From Smithella sp. M82 (GTDB lineage: Bacteria; Desulfobacterota; Syntrophia; Syntrophales; Smithellaceae), in NCBI GenBank assembly GCA_001683985.1, contig MAEO01000116.1, positions 1 to 32,074 of the forward strand: 32,074 nt of DNA. Direction: 5' to 3'. The notes under the pieces were generated by a model. That model was given only the letters and a program-made list of their open reading frames with translations. It made no database searches and was not told where the DNA came from. The position numbers were made by a program, and so were the translations under genes. Below, in pieces: positions 17,399-26,469 of this stretch (position 1 is its first letter; each line of letters opens with the position of its first letter).

Positions 17399-18604
17399 TC
17401 AGCCTCCTATAGCCTCGGCCGGATCGACCTTGAGGGCGGCGCGAATGGCGATGATGCTCGATAATATGCAGATCACAACGACGGCGACGAACCCGCGTAC
17501 GGAATCGAGTGGTTCGAGCAACACATATTTGGGAAAAATCGGCGCCATCAACAGGGTAGCGGTGATCTTGCCCACCACGAAGCCGATCATACCCAGAGCG
17601 ATGGCCTGTTGCATGATCATGGCGGCAATGGTCCGGTTGCGAGTGCCGATCAACTTGAGCACCGCGATTTCACGGATCTTGCCGAGGGTCAAGGTGTAGA
17701 TGATGAAGGCGACAATGGCCGCGCTGACAATCGATAGGATTACCAGGAACATGGCGATCTGTTTTGCCGACGTGGCGATTAGCTTGCCGAGGAGGATATC
17801 CTCCATCTGGCTGCGGGTGTAGACCGTCAATCGCTTCCAGCGGCGGATCGATTCGGCCACCCCGTCCGCGTCATGACCCTCTTCAATCTGTACCAGAACT
17901 GCGTTGACGTAAGGGTTGGTGCTTTGCGAAGCGATGACGGAATCGACTAAACCCGGAACCTGTGGTCGATTAAACGCCGGGTTTGCGGCGGTGCGGCGAC
18001 GCTGCTGTCGGATGGCGTCGTTGTCCTTGAGAAACTGGGCTTCCTGGGCATCCTTGAGCGGGATAAATATCATTGGATCGCCGCCGGAAGAAACCATCCG
18101 CCGGGTCAGGCCAACCACGGTGTACCCGTTGCGGCGGATCCGGAGGCGGTCGCCGAGCTTGAAGCCGCCGGCGATGTCGGCCACCGCCTCGTAATGGCCA
18201 CGGGTAATGTGGCGCCCGGCGACGAGATACGGCGGCCAGCCGGGTGTGCCAGGTCCGCCGGCGGTGATGCCTGTGACCATCGTCCGCACGTCGCGGTCAC
18301 CATGACGCACCTGCATGGTGAGATATGTAATGTTGGCTGTCCGCGCCACCCCCGGCATGCTGCGAATGCCGCGCCAGCTATCGTCGTAGATACTTGAAGG
18401 CTCGGCATAGGGGCCGAGGGTCTCCTTTTGCACCACCCAAATATCGGCGCCGCTGTTGTCGAGCAATGCCTTGCCGTCATCCACCATCCCGCGGTAGATG
18501 CCGGCCATGGAGAGCGTCACGCCGATCAACAGCCCAAGACCAACGCCGGTAAAAACGAACTTTCCCCAGGCGTGCATGATGTCGCGACCGGCCAGACTGA
18601 TCAT
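17399..18604 (-). CDS. FtsX-type ABC permease (DevC-like)
   Basis: The 401-residue inner-membrane protein has the MacB/FtsX layout: one N-terminal helix (FVFTGVGLGLLIGVTLSMAG, about 17-36), a large periplasmic domain (about 40-265), and three C-terminal helices (about 280-305, 325-350, 365-390) ending DPAEAIGG, the usual cytoplasmic tail. Its ATG overlaps the HlyD stop by four bases, and the ATPase ATG follows one base after its stop. These tight links mean a single exporter complex made in step. MacB-type permeases act as mechanotransmitters driving an adaptor and outer-membrane channel. Confidence 0.9.
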   Translation of the reverse strand: MISLAGRDIMHAWGKFVFTGVGLGLLIGVTLSMAGIYRGMVDDGKALLDNSGADIWVVQKETLGPYAEPSSIYDDSWRGIRSMPGVARTANITYLTMQVRHGDRDVRTMVTGITAGGPGTPGWPPYLVAGRHITRGHYEAVADIAGGFKLGDRLRIRRNGYTVVGLTRRMVSSGGDPMIFIPLKDAQEAQFLKDNDAIRQQRRRTAANPAFNRPQVPGLVDSVIASQSTNPYVNAVLVQIEEGHDADGVAESIRRWKRLTVYTRSQMEDILLGKLIATSAKQIAMFLVILSIVSAAIVAFIIYTLTLGKIREIAVLKLIGTRNRTIAAMIMQQAIALGMIGFVVGKITATLLMAPIFPKYVLLEPLDSVRGFVAVVVICILSSIIAIRAALKVDPAEAIGG

Positions 18605-19752
18605 CGCTTGACTCCCGGAATTTGTTCGACCACTTGAATGCGGCTGCTCGCATTCAATGCTTTTGCGCTATAGACGATCACATGATCGCCGACCTTCAGC
18701 CCTTCACGGACCTGTACCCGACCATCCAAATCGGCGGTACCCAAAATGACCGGCGTAAAGTGCAAGTCGCCATTTTTTACCTGCCACACGCCCAATTTGC
18801 CGTCGATGCGCTGGATGGCCGCATTGGGGATGACCGGTCCGGCCGGAAGCGCGGGTAGAACAACAGTGACCTCGGCCAATTCACCGATGGGCGGCAACGG
18901 TTCGGGCAGTTGGCCGAATACCACTTTGGCCAGCGCTTCCTCGGTTACTGCGTCGGCCAATGGCTCTACCCACAACACACGACCGTTCTCCAATTCGCCC
19001 GCTTGCGAACGTAATACGATCTGGGCCGGCAGATTAGGGGCAAGCCCACGCGCATGGATTTGATCGAAGCGTACATTGACCCACAAACTCTCAGGGTCGA
19101 TCAACTCCACCACCGCCTGGCCTGCTACAATCGTGGTACCCGGATCGGCATCGCGCGCAACGACCAGGCCAGCAACTGGAGCGATCAGCCGCAAATTGCT
19201 GTGCTGCGCAACCAAGGCCTCGCGTTCGGTCCGGATGCGGGCGATTTCCTCGCGCGCTGCGTTCAGACCCGCCTCGGCGACCTGCAGCTCGTGTCGTTTG
19301 GTAGCGTCCACCTCCTCACTGGTTGAGCGCACTTCCAACAACTGCTCGTAACGCCGTGCTTGTATTAGCGCATAGTTTTGGCGTGCCTGTGCCTCGTCTA
19401 ATTGTGCTTTTGCCCGTTTCACGGCGGCGTCTTGGGCGCGGATGCGTTCGTCAAGATCAACCGGGTCCATTTCGCCAAGCGCCTGCCCCGCTTTGACCCG
19501 ATCTCCCACATGGACGTCCAGTCTTTTGACACGTCCGGCGAAGGTTGGACCGATTTTGTAGGTGTATCGAGCCTCGACAGTGCCGATGCCGAATAGCGCG
19601 GGTGAAATGGATGTGTTCTCCACGGCAGCCAAGGTCACGGTCACTGGTGCAAGCGGCCCGGAGCGCAGGGCAACATAGACAAAAAGCACCAGCAGCGGGA
19701 TGAGTACCGCAAGTATGGCCAGGGTGCTCTTTTGTACAGGCAGCTTTTTCAT
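18601..19752 (-). CDS. HlyD/MacA-type periplasmic adaptor
   Basis: About 383 residues from ATG 19752, preceded by a GGAGGCG site; the longer start at 19788 lies inside the upstream small ORF. One N-terminal anchor helix (about 10-30). Then a lipoyl/barrel-sandwich half, YKIGPTFAGRVKRLDVHVGD, with RVKAGQALGEMDPVDL. A long alpha-hairpin of about 100 residues follows, then the second lipoyl half LRLIAPVAGLVVARDADPGT and beta-barrel segments. It bridges the FtsX-type permease and the outer-membrane channel. The ATG overlaps the stop of the 42-codon ORF (ATGA), tying the exporter to the restriction operon upstream. Confidence 0.9.
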   Translation of the reverse strand: MKKLPVQKSTLAILAVLIPLLVLFVYVALRSGPLAPVTVTLAAVENTSISPALFGIGTVEARYTYKIGPTFAGRVKRLDVHVGDRVKAGQALGEMDPVDLDERIRAQDAAVKRAKAQLDEAQARQNYALIQARRYEQLLEVRSTSEEVDATKRHELQVAEAGLNAAREEIARIRTEREALVAQHSNLRLIAPVAGLVVARDADPGTTIVAGQAVVELIDPESLWVNVRFDQIHARGLAPNLPAQIVLRSQAGELENGRVLWVEPLADAVTEEALAKVVFGQLPEPLPPIGELAEVTVVLPALPAGPVIPNAAIQRIDGKLGVWQVKNGDLHFTPVILGTADLDGRVQVREGLKVGDHVIVYSAKALNASSRIQVVEQIPGVKR

Positions 19753-19877
19753 GACGCCTCCCTGATCTCTCGTTGATAGCGGAACCATCCCTTGACCTGG
19801 GGATCACGCAGGTCCGGGTTGCCCTGGATAAACGCTCGGGTATCGTTGAAAAACCGTGCTATTTCTTCATTTGTCAT
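19749..19877 (-). CDS. 42-codon ORF linking hsdR and the efflux genes; possible helicase N-terminal stump
   Basis: The ATG at 19877 lies inside the last codons of hsdR (overlap of 11 bases in another frame), and the TGA overlaps the hlyD ATG. The peptide begins MTNEEIARFFNDTRAFIQ and continues PDLRDPQVKGWFRYQREIR. The LRDPQ-x-x-x-W/Y-F-Y pattern resembles the Q-motif region just before Walker A in some SF2 DEAD/DEAH helicases found in defence loci, but no Walker A follows. It may be a truncated helicase gene whose body was replaced by hlyD, or a genuine small coupling ORF. I do not recognise it with confidence. Confidence 0.45.
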   Translation of the reverse strand: MTNEEIARFFNDTRAFIQGNPDLRDPQVKGWFRYQREIREAS

Positions 19878-22800
19878 TTGCGGCTGCGGCCTCCTCCCTG
19901 ATCTTCTCGTAGACCTCCTTGAGGAGGTGTTGGCTGACAGCATCCCGGAATTGATCCTCGTTCATGAATTTTGCCGTGATCTCCTCGTTCTGCTCCATGC
20001 GGTCGATAAACAGGCCCTCCAAGGCTTTGCGGAAGACATAGCCGAAGTTCTCCATTGTGTTGGCGAGCGCGGCTTGACGGAGGCTGCTGTCGGCCACGGC
20101 GTCCTCGCGTATCGATTCGAAAAACAATTGGTCACCCGGCTTGAACTCGGTTCCGAACCGCTCGTTGAGAAGGTCGATGAGCCTGGACAGATCGATCTCA
20201 TCACCTCGGGCCACGCCGGTGCCCACAGACGTCGGCCCCGATACCTCGTATCGGGCTTCCGGATCCATGATGATGGAGCCCTCACCGATCTTCTGTAATC
20301 GGTAAAACTTGAGCGCCACGTCATCATTAAAGTTGTAGATCGGTCCCCGGTTATCTCTCGGCAGTTTGGTAAGCAGAAATCGGACGTAGGAGTACAGCTT
20401 CTCCAAATCGGAGTCCTGGAAGGGGATCACCTGCGACATGAAAGAATAGAGGTTTCTGAAAGCGGCCAGCGTCTCCCGGAACTCCTCCCGGACATCTTCC
20501 TCAAGTCCGTTGTAACGATTCACGGCCGGATCAATGCATGCGTTCATCCTGGCGTGGTCGGCGGGTGTTTGATTCTGTCGTGGTTTGTAGAATACCTTGC
20601 AGAACTCCTCGACCTCGGCCTTGTAGTAGACCTGGTGTCCGTCCAATTTGGCCTGAAGCTCGTAAAGCTGCTTCGGTTCCGCCCTTTCGCCGATGATCGT
20701 TTGCTCGTAGTAGGGCTGGAAGGCCTTCAGTATCTCTTCGGGTTCGTTGACGAAGTCGAGAACAAAGGTATCTTCCTTGCCCGGATGGGTGCGGTTAAGC
20801 CGCGAGAGGGTCTGGACCGCCTGGATTCCTGCGAGTCTCTTATCCACGTACATGGTGTGAAGAAGCGGCTGGTCGAATCCGGTCTGGTATTTCTCCGCCA
20901 CGAGCAACACCTGGTACTCTTCTGTCCCGAAGCGTTCCGGGAGTTCCTTTTCCCGGATGCCTTTGTTCATACCGACTTCCGTATATTCGACGCCGGGCGC
21001 ATCCGGATCGATCACCGTGCCGGAAAAGGCAACCAGCGTCTTGATTCCCGTGTACCCCTTTTCGGCGATGTACTTATCGAATGCCTGCTTGTACTTCACC
21101 GCATGCAATCGGCTGGAGGTGACCACCATCGCCTTGGCCTTTCCGCCGATCTTGTGCATGGTGAAGTGGCGGAAATGCTCGACCATGACCTCGGTCTTCT
21201 GGGCGATGTTGTGCGGGTGGAGACTCATGAAGCGGGCGAGCGCCCTTGCAGCCTTGCGCTTGTCCACCTTGGGATCGTCCTCGATGGACTTGATCAGCCG
21301 GTAATACGTCTTGTAGGTCGTGTAATTCTGGAGCACGTCGAGGATGAATCCCTCGTCGATGGCCTGACGCATGCTGTAGAGATGAAAGGGTTGCGGCTTG
21401 CCATCCGCGCCGGGTGTGCCGAAGACCTCCAGCGTTTTGTATTTGGGTGTCGCGGTGAAGGCGAAGAAGCTGATATTGGGCTGGCGGCCGCGCTTGGCCA
21501 TGGTCCTGAGGATTTCCTCTTCGTAGTCGGGCAGCCCTTCTTGCTCGGCTTTTGCTCGGGCTTCTTCTTTGATTGCCGCTCCGGCCAGCACACCCTTAAG
21601 TTCGGTCGCTGTCTCGCCGCCCTGCGAACTGTGCGCCTCATCAACCACCACCGCGTATCGGCGCATGGGCAAATCGCCCATCTTCCCGGTGACAAAGGGG
21701 AATTTCTGGAGCGTGGTGATCACGACCGGCACGCCAGACCCGAGGGCCTCGGCCAACTGGGTCGAGTTGATGTCGATCTTCTGGACCACGCCCTGCTTGT
21801 GCTCGAACTGGTAGATGGTGTTCTGGAGCTGCTGGTCGAGGACTACCCGGTCAGTAACCACGATGATCGAGTCGAAGACCTTCTCGTCCTTTGCGGTGTA
21901 GAGACTGGCGAGCCGATGGGCCAGCCAGGCGATGGAGTTGGATTTGCCGCTGCCGGCGGAGTGCTGGACAAGGTAATTGGTCCCGGCCCCCCGCACGCGG
22001 GCGTCCGCCACGAGTTTCCGCACGCAATCGAGCTGGTGATAGCGCGGGAAAATCATCGTCTCCCGCTTCACCTTCCTGCCGCCGGGCTGCTTCTCCTCGA
22101 CCTGGAGATGAATGAACCTTGCCAGGATGTCGAGGAAGCTGTGCCGTTCCAGGACCTCTTCCCAGAGGTAGGCGGTTTTGTAGCCGCCGGGGTTTTCCGG
22201 ATTGCCTGCGCCGCCTCCGCAGCCCTTGTTGAAGGGCAGAAAGAGTGTGCTCTTTCCCGAAAGACGCGTGGCCATGTAAACTTCGTCCGTGTCCACGGCG
22301 AAATGGACCAGCGTGCGCCGCTTGAACTGGAAGATCGGGTCTGAAGGATCGCGGTCATTCTTGTATTGGGTGATCGCATGCCGCCAGGTCTGGGCGGTCA
22401 TGGGGTTCTTGAGCTCCAGCGTGGAGACGGGGATGCCATTCAGGGCCAAGGTTACATCGAGGGTATTGCCGTGCCTGGCCGAATAGCGAAGCTGACGGGT
22501 CACCGTGAGTCGATTGGCCGCATAGAGCTTCTGAGTATCCGGGTTCATTCCGCTCGCCGGGGCGAAGTAGGCCACCCGAAACAGCTTTCCAAAGCATTTG
22601 AATCCGTGTCGCAGCACAGAGAGACACCCTTCGTGGCCGGAATTAAGCGCCCGGCAGAGGTTATCCAGCAGAGTTTCTTCGGCCTTATCCTTTTGGAGCC
22701 TGGCGAGGTATTCCCATTCCTTGGGTTGAGTTGCCTGGATGAACGCGATTACCTCGGCGGGGAACAGGGCGCGGGCCGGATCAAACGTTTCCCGGTCGCC

Positions 22801-22878
22801 TTTCACGTACCCGCCCGTCGTGGTCAGGTGGTGTTCGATGGCGGTCTCAAAGGCGTATTCTGTGTGTTGGCCCGGCAT
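19867..22878 (-). CDS. hsdR: Type I restriction enzyme R subunit
   Basis: The 1003-residue motor-nuclease has all expected parts. The PD-(D/E)XK nuclease is formed by D141 and E155-L-K157 in STLELKNPM, followed by QYKND (the QxxxY motif). SF2 translocase motifs follow: Walker A HSAGSGKS (306-313), DEAH (413-416), FFAFTATPKYKT (motif III), then VVTSSRLHAVKY, LLVAEKYQTGFDQP and QTLSRLNRTHPGK (motifs IV-VI). It translocates DNA and cuts distant unmethylated DNA with HsdM and HsdS. A GAGGAG site overlaps the protease stop one base upstream. Residues are intact, so activity is expected. It lies separated from hsdS by the ATPase-protease pair. Confidence 0.96.
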   Translation of the reverse strand: MPGQHTEYAFETAIEHHLTTTGGYVKGDRETFDPARALFPAEVIAFIQATQPKEWEYLARLQKDKAEETLLDNLCRALNSGHEGCLSVLRHGFKCFGKLFRVAYFAPASGMNPDTQKLYAANRLTVTRQLRYSARHGNTLDVTLALNGIPVSTLELKNPMTAQTWRHAITQYKNDRDPSDPIFQFKRRTLVHFAVDTDEVYMATRLSGKSTLFLPFNKGCGGGAGNPENPGGYKTAYLWEEVLERHSFLDILARFIHLQVEEKQPGGRKVKRETMIFPRYHQLDCVRKLVADARVRGAGTNYLVQHSAGSGKSNSIAWLAHRLASLYTAKDEKVFDSIIVVTDRVVLDQQLQNTIYQFEHKQGVVQKIDINSTQLAEALGSGVPVVITTLQKFPFVTGKMGDLPMRRYAVVVDEAHSSQGGETATELKGVLAGAAIKEEARAKAEQEGLPDYEEEILRTMAKRGRQPNISFFAFTATPKYKTLEVFGTPGADGKPQPFHLYSMRQAIDEGFILDVLQNYTTYKTYYRLIKSIEDDPKVDKRKAARALARFMSLHPHNIAQKTEVMVEHFRHFTMHKIGGKAKAMVVTSSRLHAVKYKQAFDKYIAEKGYTGIKTLVAFSGTVIDPDAPGVEYTEVGMNKGIREKELPERFGTEEYQVLLVAEKYQTGFDQPLLHTMYVDKRLAGIQAVQTLSRLNRTHPGKEDTFVLDFVNEPEEILKAFQPYYEQTIIGERAEPKQLYELQAKLDGHQVYYKAEVEEFCKVFYKPRQNQTPADHARMNACIDPAVNRYNGLEEDVREEFRETLAAFRNLYSFMSQVIPFQDSDLEKLYSYVRFLLTKLPRDNRGPIYNFNDDVALKFYRLQKIGEGSIIMDPEARYEVSGPTSVGTGVARGDEIDLSRLIDLLNERFGTEFKPGDQLFFESIREDAVADSSLRQAALANTMENFGYVFRKALEGLFIDRMEQNEEITAKFMNEDQFRDAVSQHLLKEVYEKIREEAAAANDK

Positions 22879-22879
22879 A

Positions 22880-25462
22880 TTATGTCGCTCCTCTTCTATG
22901 AATCGGCACCCGAATGCGGAGCCTGTCTCTCACTTCCTGATAGATCGGAATGGCGATTCCCTCTGCAACCTCCAATGTCACCGCCAAACCATAGCGTATA
23001 GGCTCAGGGATGTCTCCGGCATCAGCGCGACAGTTCACCTTGATTCCGATTGTTTCCCCATCCTGGAAGTCCACGGCCTCTGCGCTTTCCAGCACCTCGT
23101 GCTGAACGGTCCCCCGCTGTACCGCATTATGATCCGCACAGACACGGTCCGTTGCGAGATAGTTTTTCGGATTGAACCATAAATGAGCGATCCGGTAATT
23201 CTGACGAATGCAGTTCACCGGGGTGACCCAGGCAAGCGTGATTGTGAGACGACGTTTGTCGGTAACAGCTGAAAGGCTTGGTGGAAGTGGAAAAAGAAAC
23301 TCCTGACCCTCTCCATCCCCAAGCTTACCCATCCCCAAGACAGTAACGCGTTGGTCTGTGCAGGCAATCACCTTCGTCATATCGGCAGCCCCATATCCGA
23401 AAAATCGCCCGACATAGTCCCTGAAGACCCGACTGTTCCGAGGATTTTTCAAAATCGATTCGTAAAGCGGTCCTCCATTTCCCCAGTCCGCTCCATGGAC
23501 AAGAAGCGTCTTTAGAAGGACCACATCATACTCTGGTGACAGGCTCGCTCCAGGCTGCTCACGAAGCTGGCTTATGAGGTCCAATAAGGTAATTGCCCAA
23601 CGTGAGGCCAGCGCTGCCGAATTGCTTGTGCCCCTGGTGTGGAAGGTCAGGTTCAATTCACCCGCCGCCCCTGGGGCGGCAACCCGCTGTCCTGGGGGAC
23701 GAGTAAAATTCGGGGTCTGCAGGACAGCTTTTGTATGAACATTCCCAATTTTCTCGGAGAGGAACTGCCTGCCGCCGGGAAGGAGGATATCCGGTTTGAT
23801 GGTCCGTCGGTACCCCGGCCCCTGAGCGCTGATCGTGCTTGGAAGCCCCGTACGCGCAAAAGGATCGAGCAGGTTGGGATTGGTTCCGGAGGCAGAGGCG
23901 TCCGCATGGGTGGCCGCTACCGTAATGCCGTTAAATGTCTCAGCGGGTGATAGCAGGCGGCGATGTCTTGTGTCCGCCGCTATGGCCTCAATCACGGCCT
24001 TTTCCCGATCTTCCGCGCTCAAATTCCGAAGGTCAGCCCTTGGAACGTTTAACTCAATGTCATGGGGATGATTGCCGGCGCTGACCACGAACAGCACGTT
24101 GTATTTCCAGGAGAGCCAGTCCAGCAATCGAGCCCAAGAACTTATCACGCGATCAAAAGGTCTGGAACGATCACACACTGACAGGTTCACTACGCGTACA
24201 TTGGGAGCAACGGGCTGTTCTTCTCCTTCGGCTTCAAACAACCGCCGTACCGCGCGGTGTATCAGGTCCACCGCCAGGACTCCTTCTGGTATCCGTTCAA
24301 CAAATTGGCCATCGAAGCCGCGATAAGGTTGCAGGATCGGCCGGACATACACCGGCCTTCTCGACGGCCAGCCGCCTTCATCCAAGTCGCCATGGCAGAT
24401 GAGTGAGGCCATGGCGGTGCCGTGAACCCGTTCCCTCGCCTGGTAAGCGGTTCCGTACCCATCCGGATCGTCAACAATCAGTCTCCCATCAAGCAACCGG
24501 TGTCCTGTTAACGGATAGCCGTCAAACAAGGCAACGACCGGCACACCCCGTGGAAGGTCTGGTTGTTGTTGTCTGGAGATCTCCAAGCCCGACAAATCCT
24601 CCTGTACGCGGATCGCGCATTGTCCGACAGGTCGGAGATGCATAATATCCTCGCACTGGAAGAGGTGAAAATTATGCAATTCGGATAAGTCGGATAGCAG
24701 GCCGGTTAGCGCGTCAGATGGAATTCTACCCAGAACGCCGTGGTAGGCAATTGGGGGAATAACACATTGTTGGATAATTTCACCACCCAGAGAAGCAACC
24801 ACATTCCCAAGATAGGCTTCCGCTTGGCGTTGGCGGCCAGGATTTTCTCGAAACCATAATTCCACTTCAAAGGGGACAACTCCCAGACCATGCCCGACCC
24901 TGTCCTGCCAATCCGGAATGAGACCGGTATCGCGAATTCGGTCTTCGGCATCCCATGGTCGGATGGTACGGAGATGGGCAAATGCCTGTTTGAGGGGTGC
25001 GAGGCCACGGGGGAACCTGACGTTTGGATTCTGTTGCCAGTTGTTGAAAAGGCCCTGCAATTCCTGAAGGGCGCGCTGATCCGTCATGACCAGAAAGAGT
25101 TGCCCTTTAAGAAGCTTCTGTGGGTCTTTTTCGTCTTCGAACCCATAGTCCGGAGCGATATCATCAATCTCGAATTCTCCGAGCCACTCCAGCCCAGGGA
25201 CTTTCTTAATTGCTTTGATAAAACCATCAACAGAACCGATGGTCTCCAGAACCAAGGCTTGTTCCGGCTGAAGGCCAAGTGAGTTGTTTTGCAGGGCGAG
25301 CCGTTGCCTGTCGATGGCCTGCTGAAGCCGCTGGAACTGCGGCGCAATCCGTTCCGCCTGTACTTGAGCGGCTGGAAGTCTAATTTTCCCGCGAGGTGGG
25401 GGGCGTTTTGCCCTTTCGGCAATCGTCGGAGTTGGAAAAATCAGGAGTGGGTATTCCGCCAT
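22880..25462 (-). CDS. ietS: Subtilisin-like serine protease, IetS-like
   Basis: The 860-residue S8 family protein has a complete triad: D314 in VVALFDGYPL, H347 in RVHGTAMASL, and S613 in HTRGTSNSAALAS; the oxyanion N464 is in VVSAGNHP. A 300-residue N-terminal region without recognised domains precedes the protease, and about 220 residues follow it. No signal peptide is visible (MAEYPLLIFP start), so it acts in the cytoplasm. The ATPase-S8 protease gene pair matches IetA/IetS, known from a Ti-plasmid stability locus and from anti-phage screens; the assignment is by architecture. Its ATG lies 3 bases after the ATPase stop, with GGAAGG inside the ATPase end. Confidence 0.8.
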   Translation of the reverse strand: MAEYPLLIFPTPTIAERAKRPPPRGKIRLPAAQVQAERIAPQFQRLQQAIDRQRLALQNNSLGLQPEQALVLETIGSVDGFIKAIKKVPGLEWLGEFEIDDIAPDYGFEDEKDPQKLLKGQLFLVMTDQRALQELQGLFNNWQQNPNVRFPRGLAPLKQAFAHLRTIRPWDAEDRIRDTGLIPDWQDRVGHGLGVVPFEVELWFRENPGRQRQAEAYLGNVVASLGGEIIQQCVIPPIAYHGVLGRIPSDALTGLLSDLSELHNFHLFQCEDIMHLRPVGQCAIRVQEDLSGLEISRQQQPDLPRGVPVVALFDGYPLTGHRLLDGRLIVDDPDGYGTAYQARERVHGTAMASLICHGDLDEGGWPSRRPVYVRPILQPYRGFDGQFVERIPEGVLAVDLIHRAVRRLFEAEGEEQPVAPNVRVVNLSVCDRSRPFDRVISSWARLLDWLSWKYNVLFVVSAGNHPHDIELNVPRADLRNLSAEDREKAVIEAIAADTRHRRLLSPAETFNGITVAATHADASASGTNPNLLDPFARTGLPSTISAQGPGYRRTIKPDILLPGGRQFLSEKIGNVHTKAVLQTPNFTRPPGQRVAAPGAAGELNLTFHTRGTSNSAALASRWAITLLDLISQLREQPGASLSPEYDVVLLKTLLVHGADWGNGGPLYESILKNPRNSRVFRDYVGRFFGYGAADMTKVIACTDQRVTVLGMGKLGDGEGQEFLFPLPPSLSAVTDKRRLTITLAWVTPVNCIRQNYRIAHLWFNPKNYLATDRVCADHNAVQRGTVQHEVLESAEAVDFQDGETIGIKVNCRADAGDIPEPIRYGLAVTLEVAEGIAIPIYQEVRDRLRIRVPIHRRGAT

Positions 25463-25465
25463 GAT

Positions 25466-26464
25466 TTATTCATCCTTCCCGTCAGCATTTGGATTCGCTT
25501 GAGTGAACCGTTTCTTCCATTGAGCCAAGCAGTGTTCTGTGATTTGTTTTGGATTCGCATCAAGCTGGCTCAACGCGATTCGCCGGAGCACATCGCTTCC
25601 GAAATCCTCGATCTCAGCAAAACTCAAACCCTTCAAACTCTGGGCCATACTGCGGGGCAAGACGCCCAATGAGTGCCCGCTTCGCGTTTCGAACCGCCGG
25701 AACCATTCCTCGATTTGGCCTTGCTTCGGCATTGGCAGTTCCAGGCGCACTTGAAATCGCCGCCATACCGCGCGGTCGAGCAGTTCCGGATGGTTGCTAG
25801 CTGTCACGACAACCACATAACTCGGCAGGGCATCGATCTGTAACAACAGCGAGCTCACCACCCGCTTGATTTCTCCAGTTTCGTGGAGGTCGCCCCGTTC
25901 TTTTCCAATCGCGTCGAATTCATCGAAGAACAGCACGCATTGCCGCGAGCGAGCATACTCAAAGACCTGCTCGATCCGTTGCGCCGTTTCGCCGAGATAG
26001 CTTCCGATGATTGCCTCGTAGCGAACAATCAAGAACGGAGCATTCAGGGCGTCGGCAATCCCTTCAGCCAGCGATGTCTTGCCGTTTCCCGGCGGCCCCG
26101 CCAGGAGCACCCGGTGACGCGGCTCCAGGTTATGTGACCGCAGCAAATCGGCGCGGTGCTGCTCCTCCACCAATTCGCGAACAGCCTGTTCGGCTTCGGT
26201 AGGCAAAATCAGGTCTTCAATGCGTCGTCTGGGAACTACCTCGGCCACAAGCGACCCGGAAAGAGGGCGGATGGGCGGTGGCACGAGCGGCTTCGGCCGT
26301 CCGTTGTTGTCCTGCTGAAGCAGTGCAATAAGCCGGTCGGCCAGAATATCGTGATTCTTGGCCCGCTCATCGGCGGCCAATGCTTCCACGGTCTTCCGAA
26401 ACTGAGCCTGGTCGCCTCTGGTGCCCGCCCGTATCAAGTTCAGAATCAAGTCTGCTCGTGCCAT
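25466..26464 (-). CDS. ietA: AAA ATPase, IetA-like
   Basis: A 332-residue single-domain AAA protein. Walker A LAGPPGNGKTS (121-131), Walker B VLFFDEFDAIG (177-187), sensor-1 VVVTASNHP (218-226, N224), and an arginine-finger region DRAVWRRF (230-237). It resembles classical AAA (katanin/FtsH-like core) without substrate-binding partners. A helical N-terminal part (about 1-70) precedes it, and the C-terminal lid ends VLRRIALSQLD. Partner is the adjacent S8 protease, so it may unfold or gate substrates or regulate the protease. The start lies 5 bases after hsdS with an AGGA ribosome site. Confidence 0.82.
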   Translation of the reverse strand: MARADLILNLIRAGTRGDQAQFRKTVEALAADERAKNHDILADRLIALLQQDNNGRPKPLVPPPIRPLSGSLVAEVVPRRRIEDLILPTEAEQAVRELVEEQHRADLLRSHNLEPRHRVLLAGPPGNGKTSLAEGIADALNAPFLIVRYEAIIGSYLGETAQRIEQVFEYARSRQCVLFFDEFDAIGKERGDLHETGEIKRVVSSLLLQIDALPSYVVVVTASNHPELLDRAVWRRFQVRLELPMPKQGQIEEWFRRFETRSGHSLGVLPRSMAQSLKGLSFAEIEDFGSDVLRRIALSQLDANPKQITEHCLAQWKKRFTQANPNADGKDE

Positions 26465-26469
26465 GGTCT

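Noticed and set aside
20554-22344. 596-codon frame opposite hsdR
   Set aside because: It is the reverse complement of hsdR codons in a GC-rich gene; it shows no family motif and its residue pattern mirrors HsdR codon bias.
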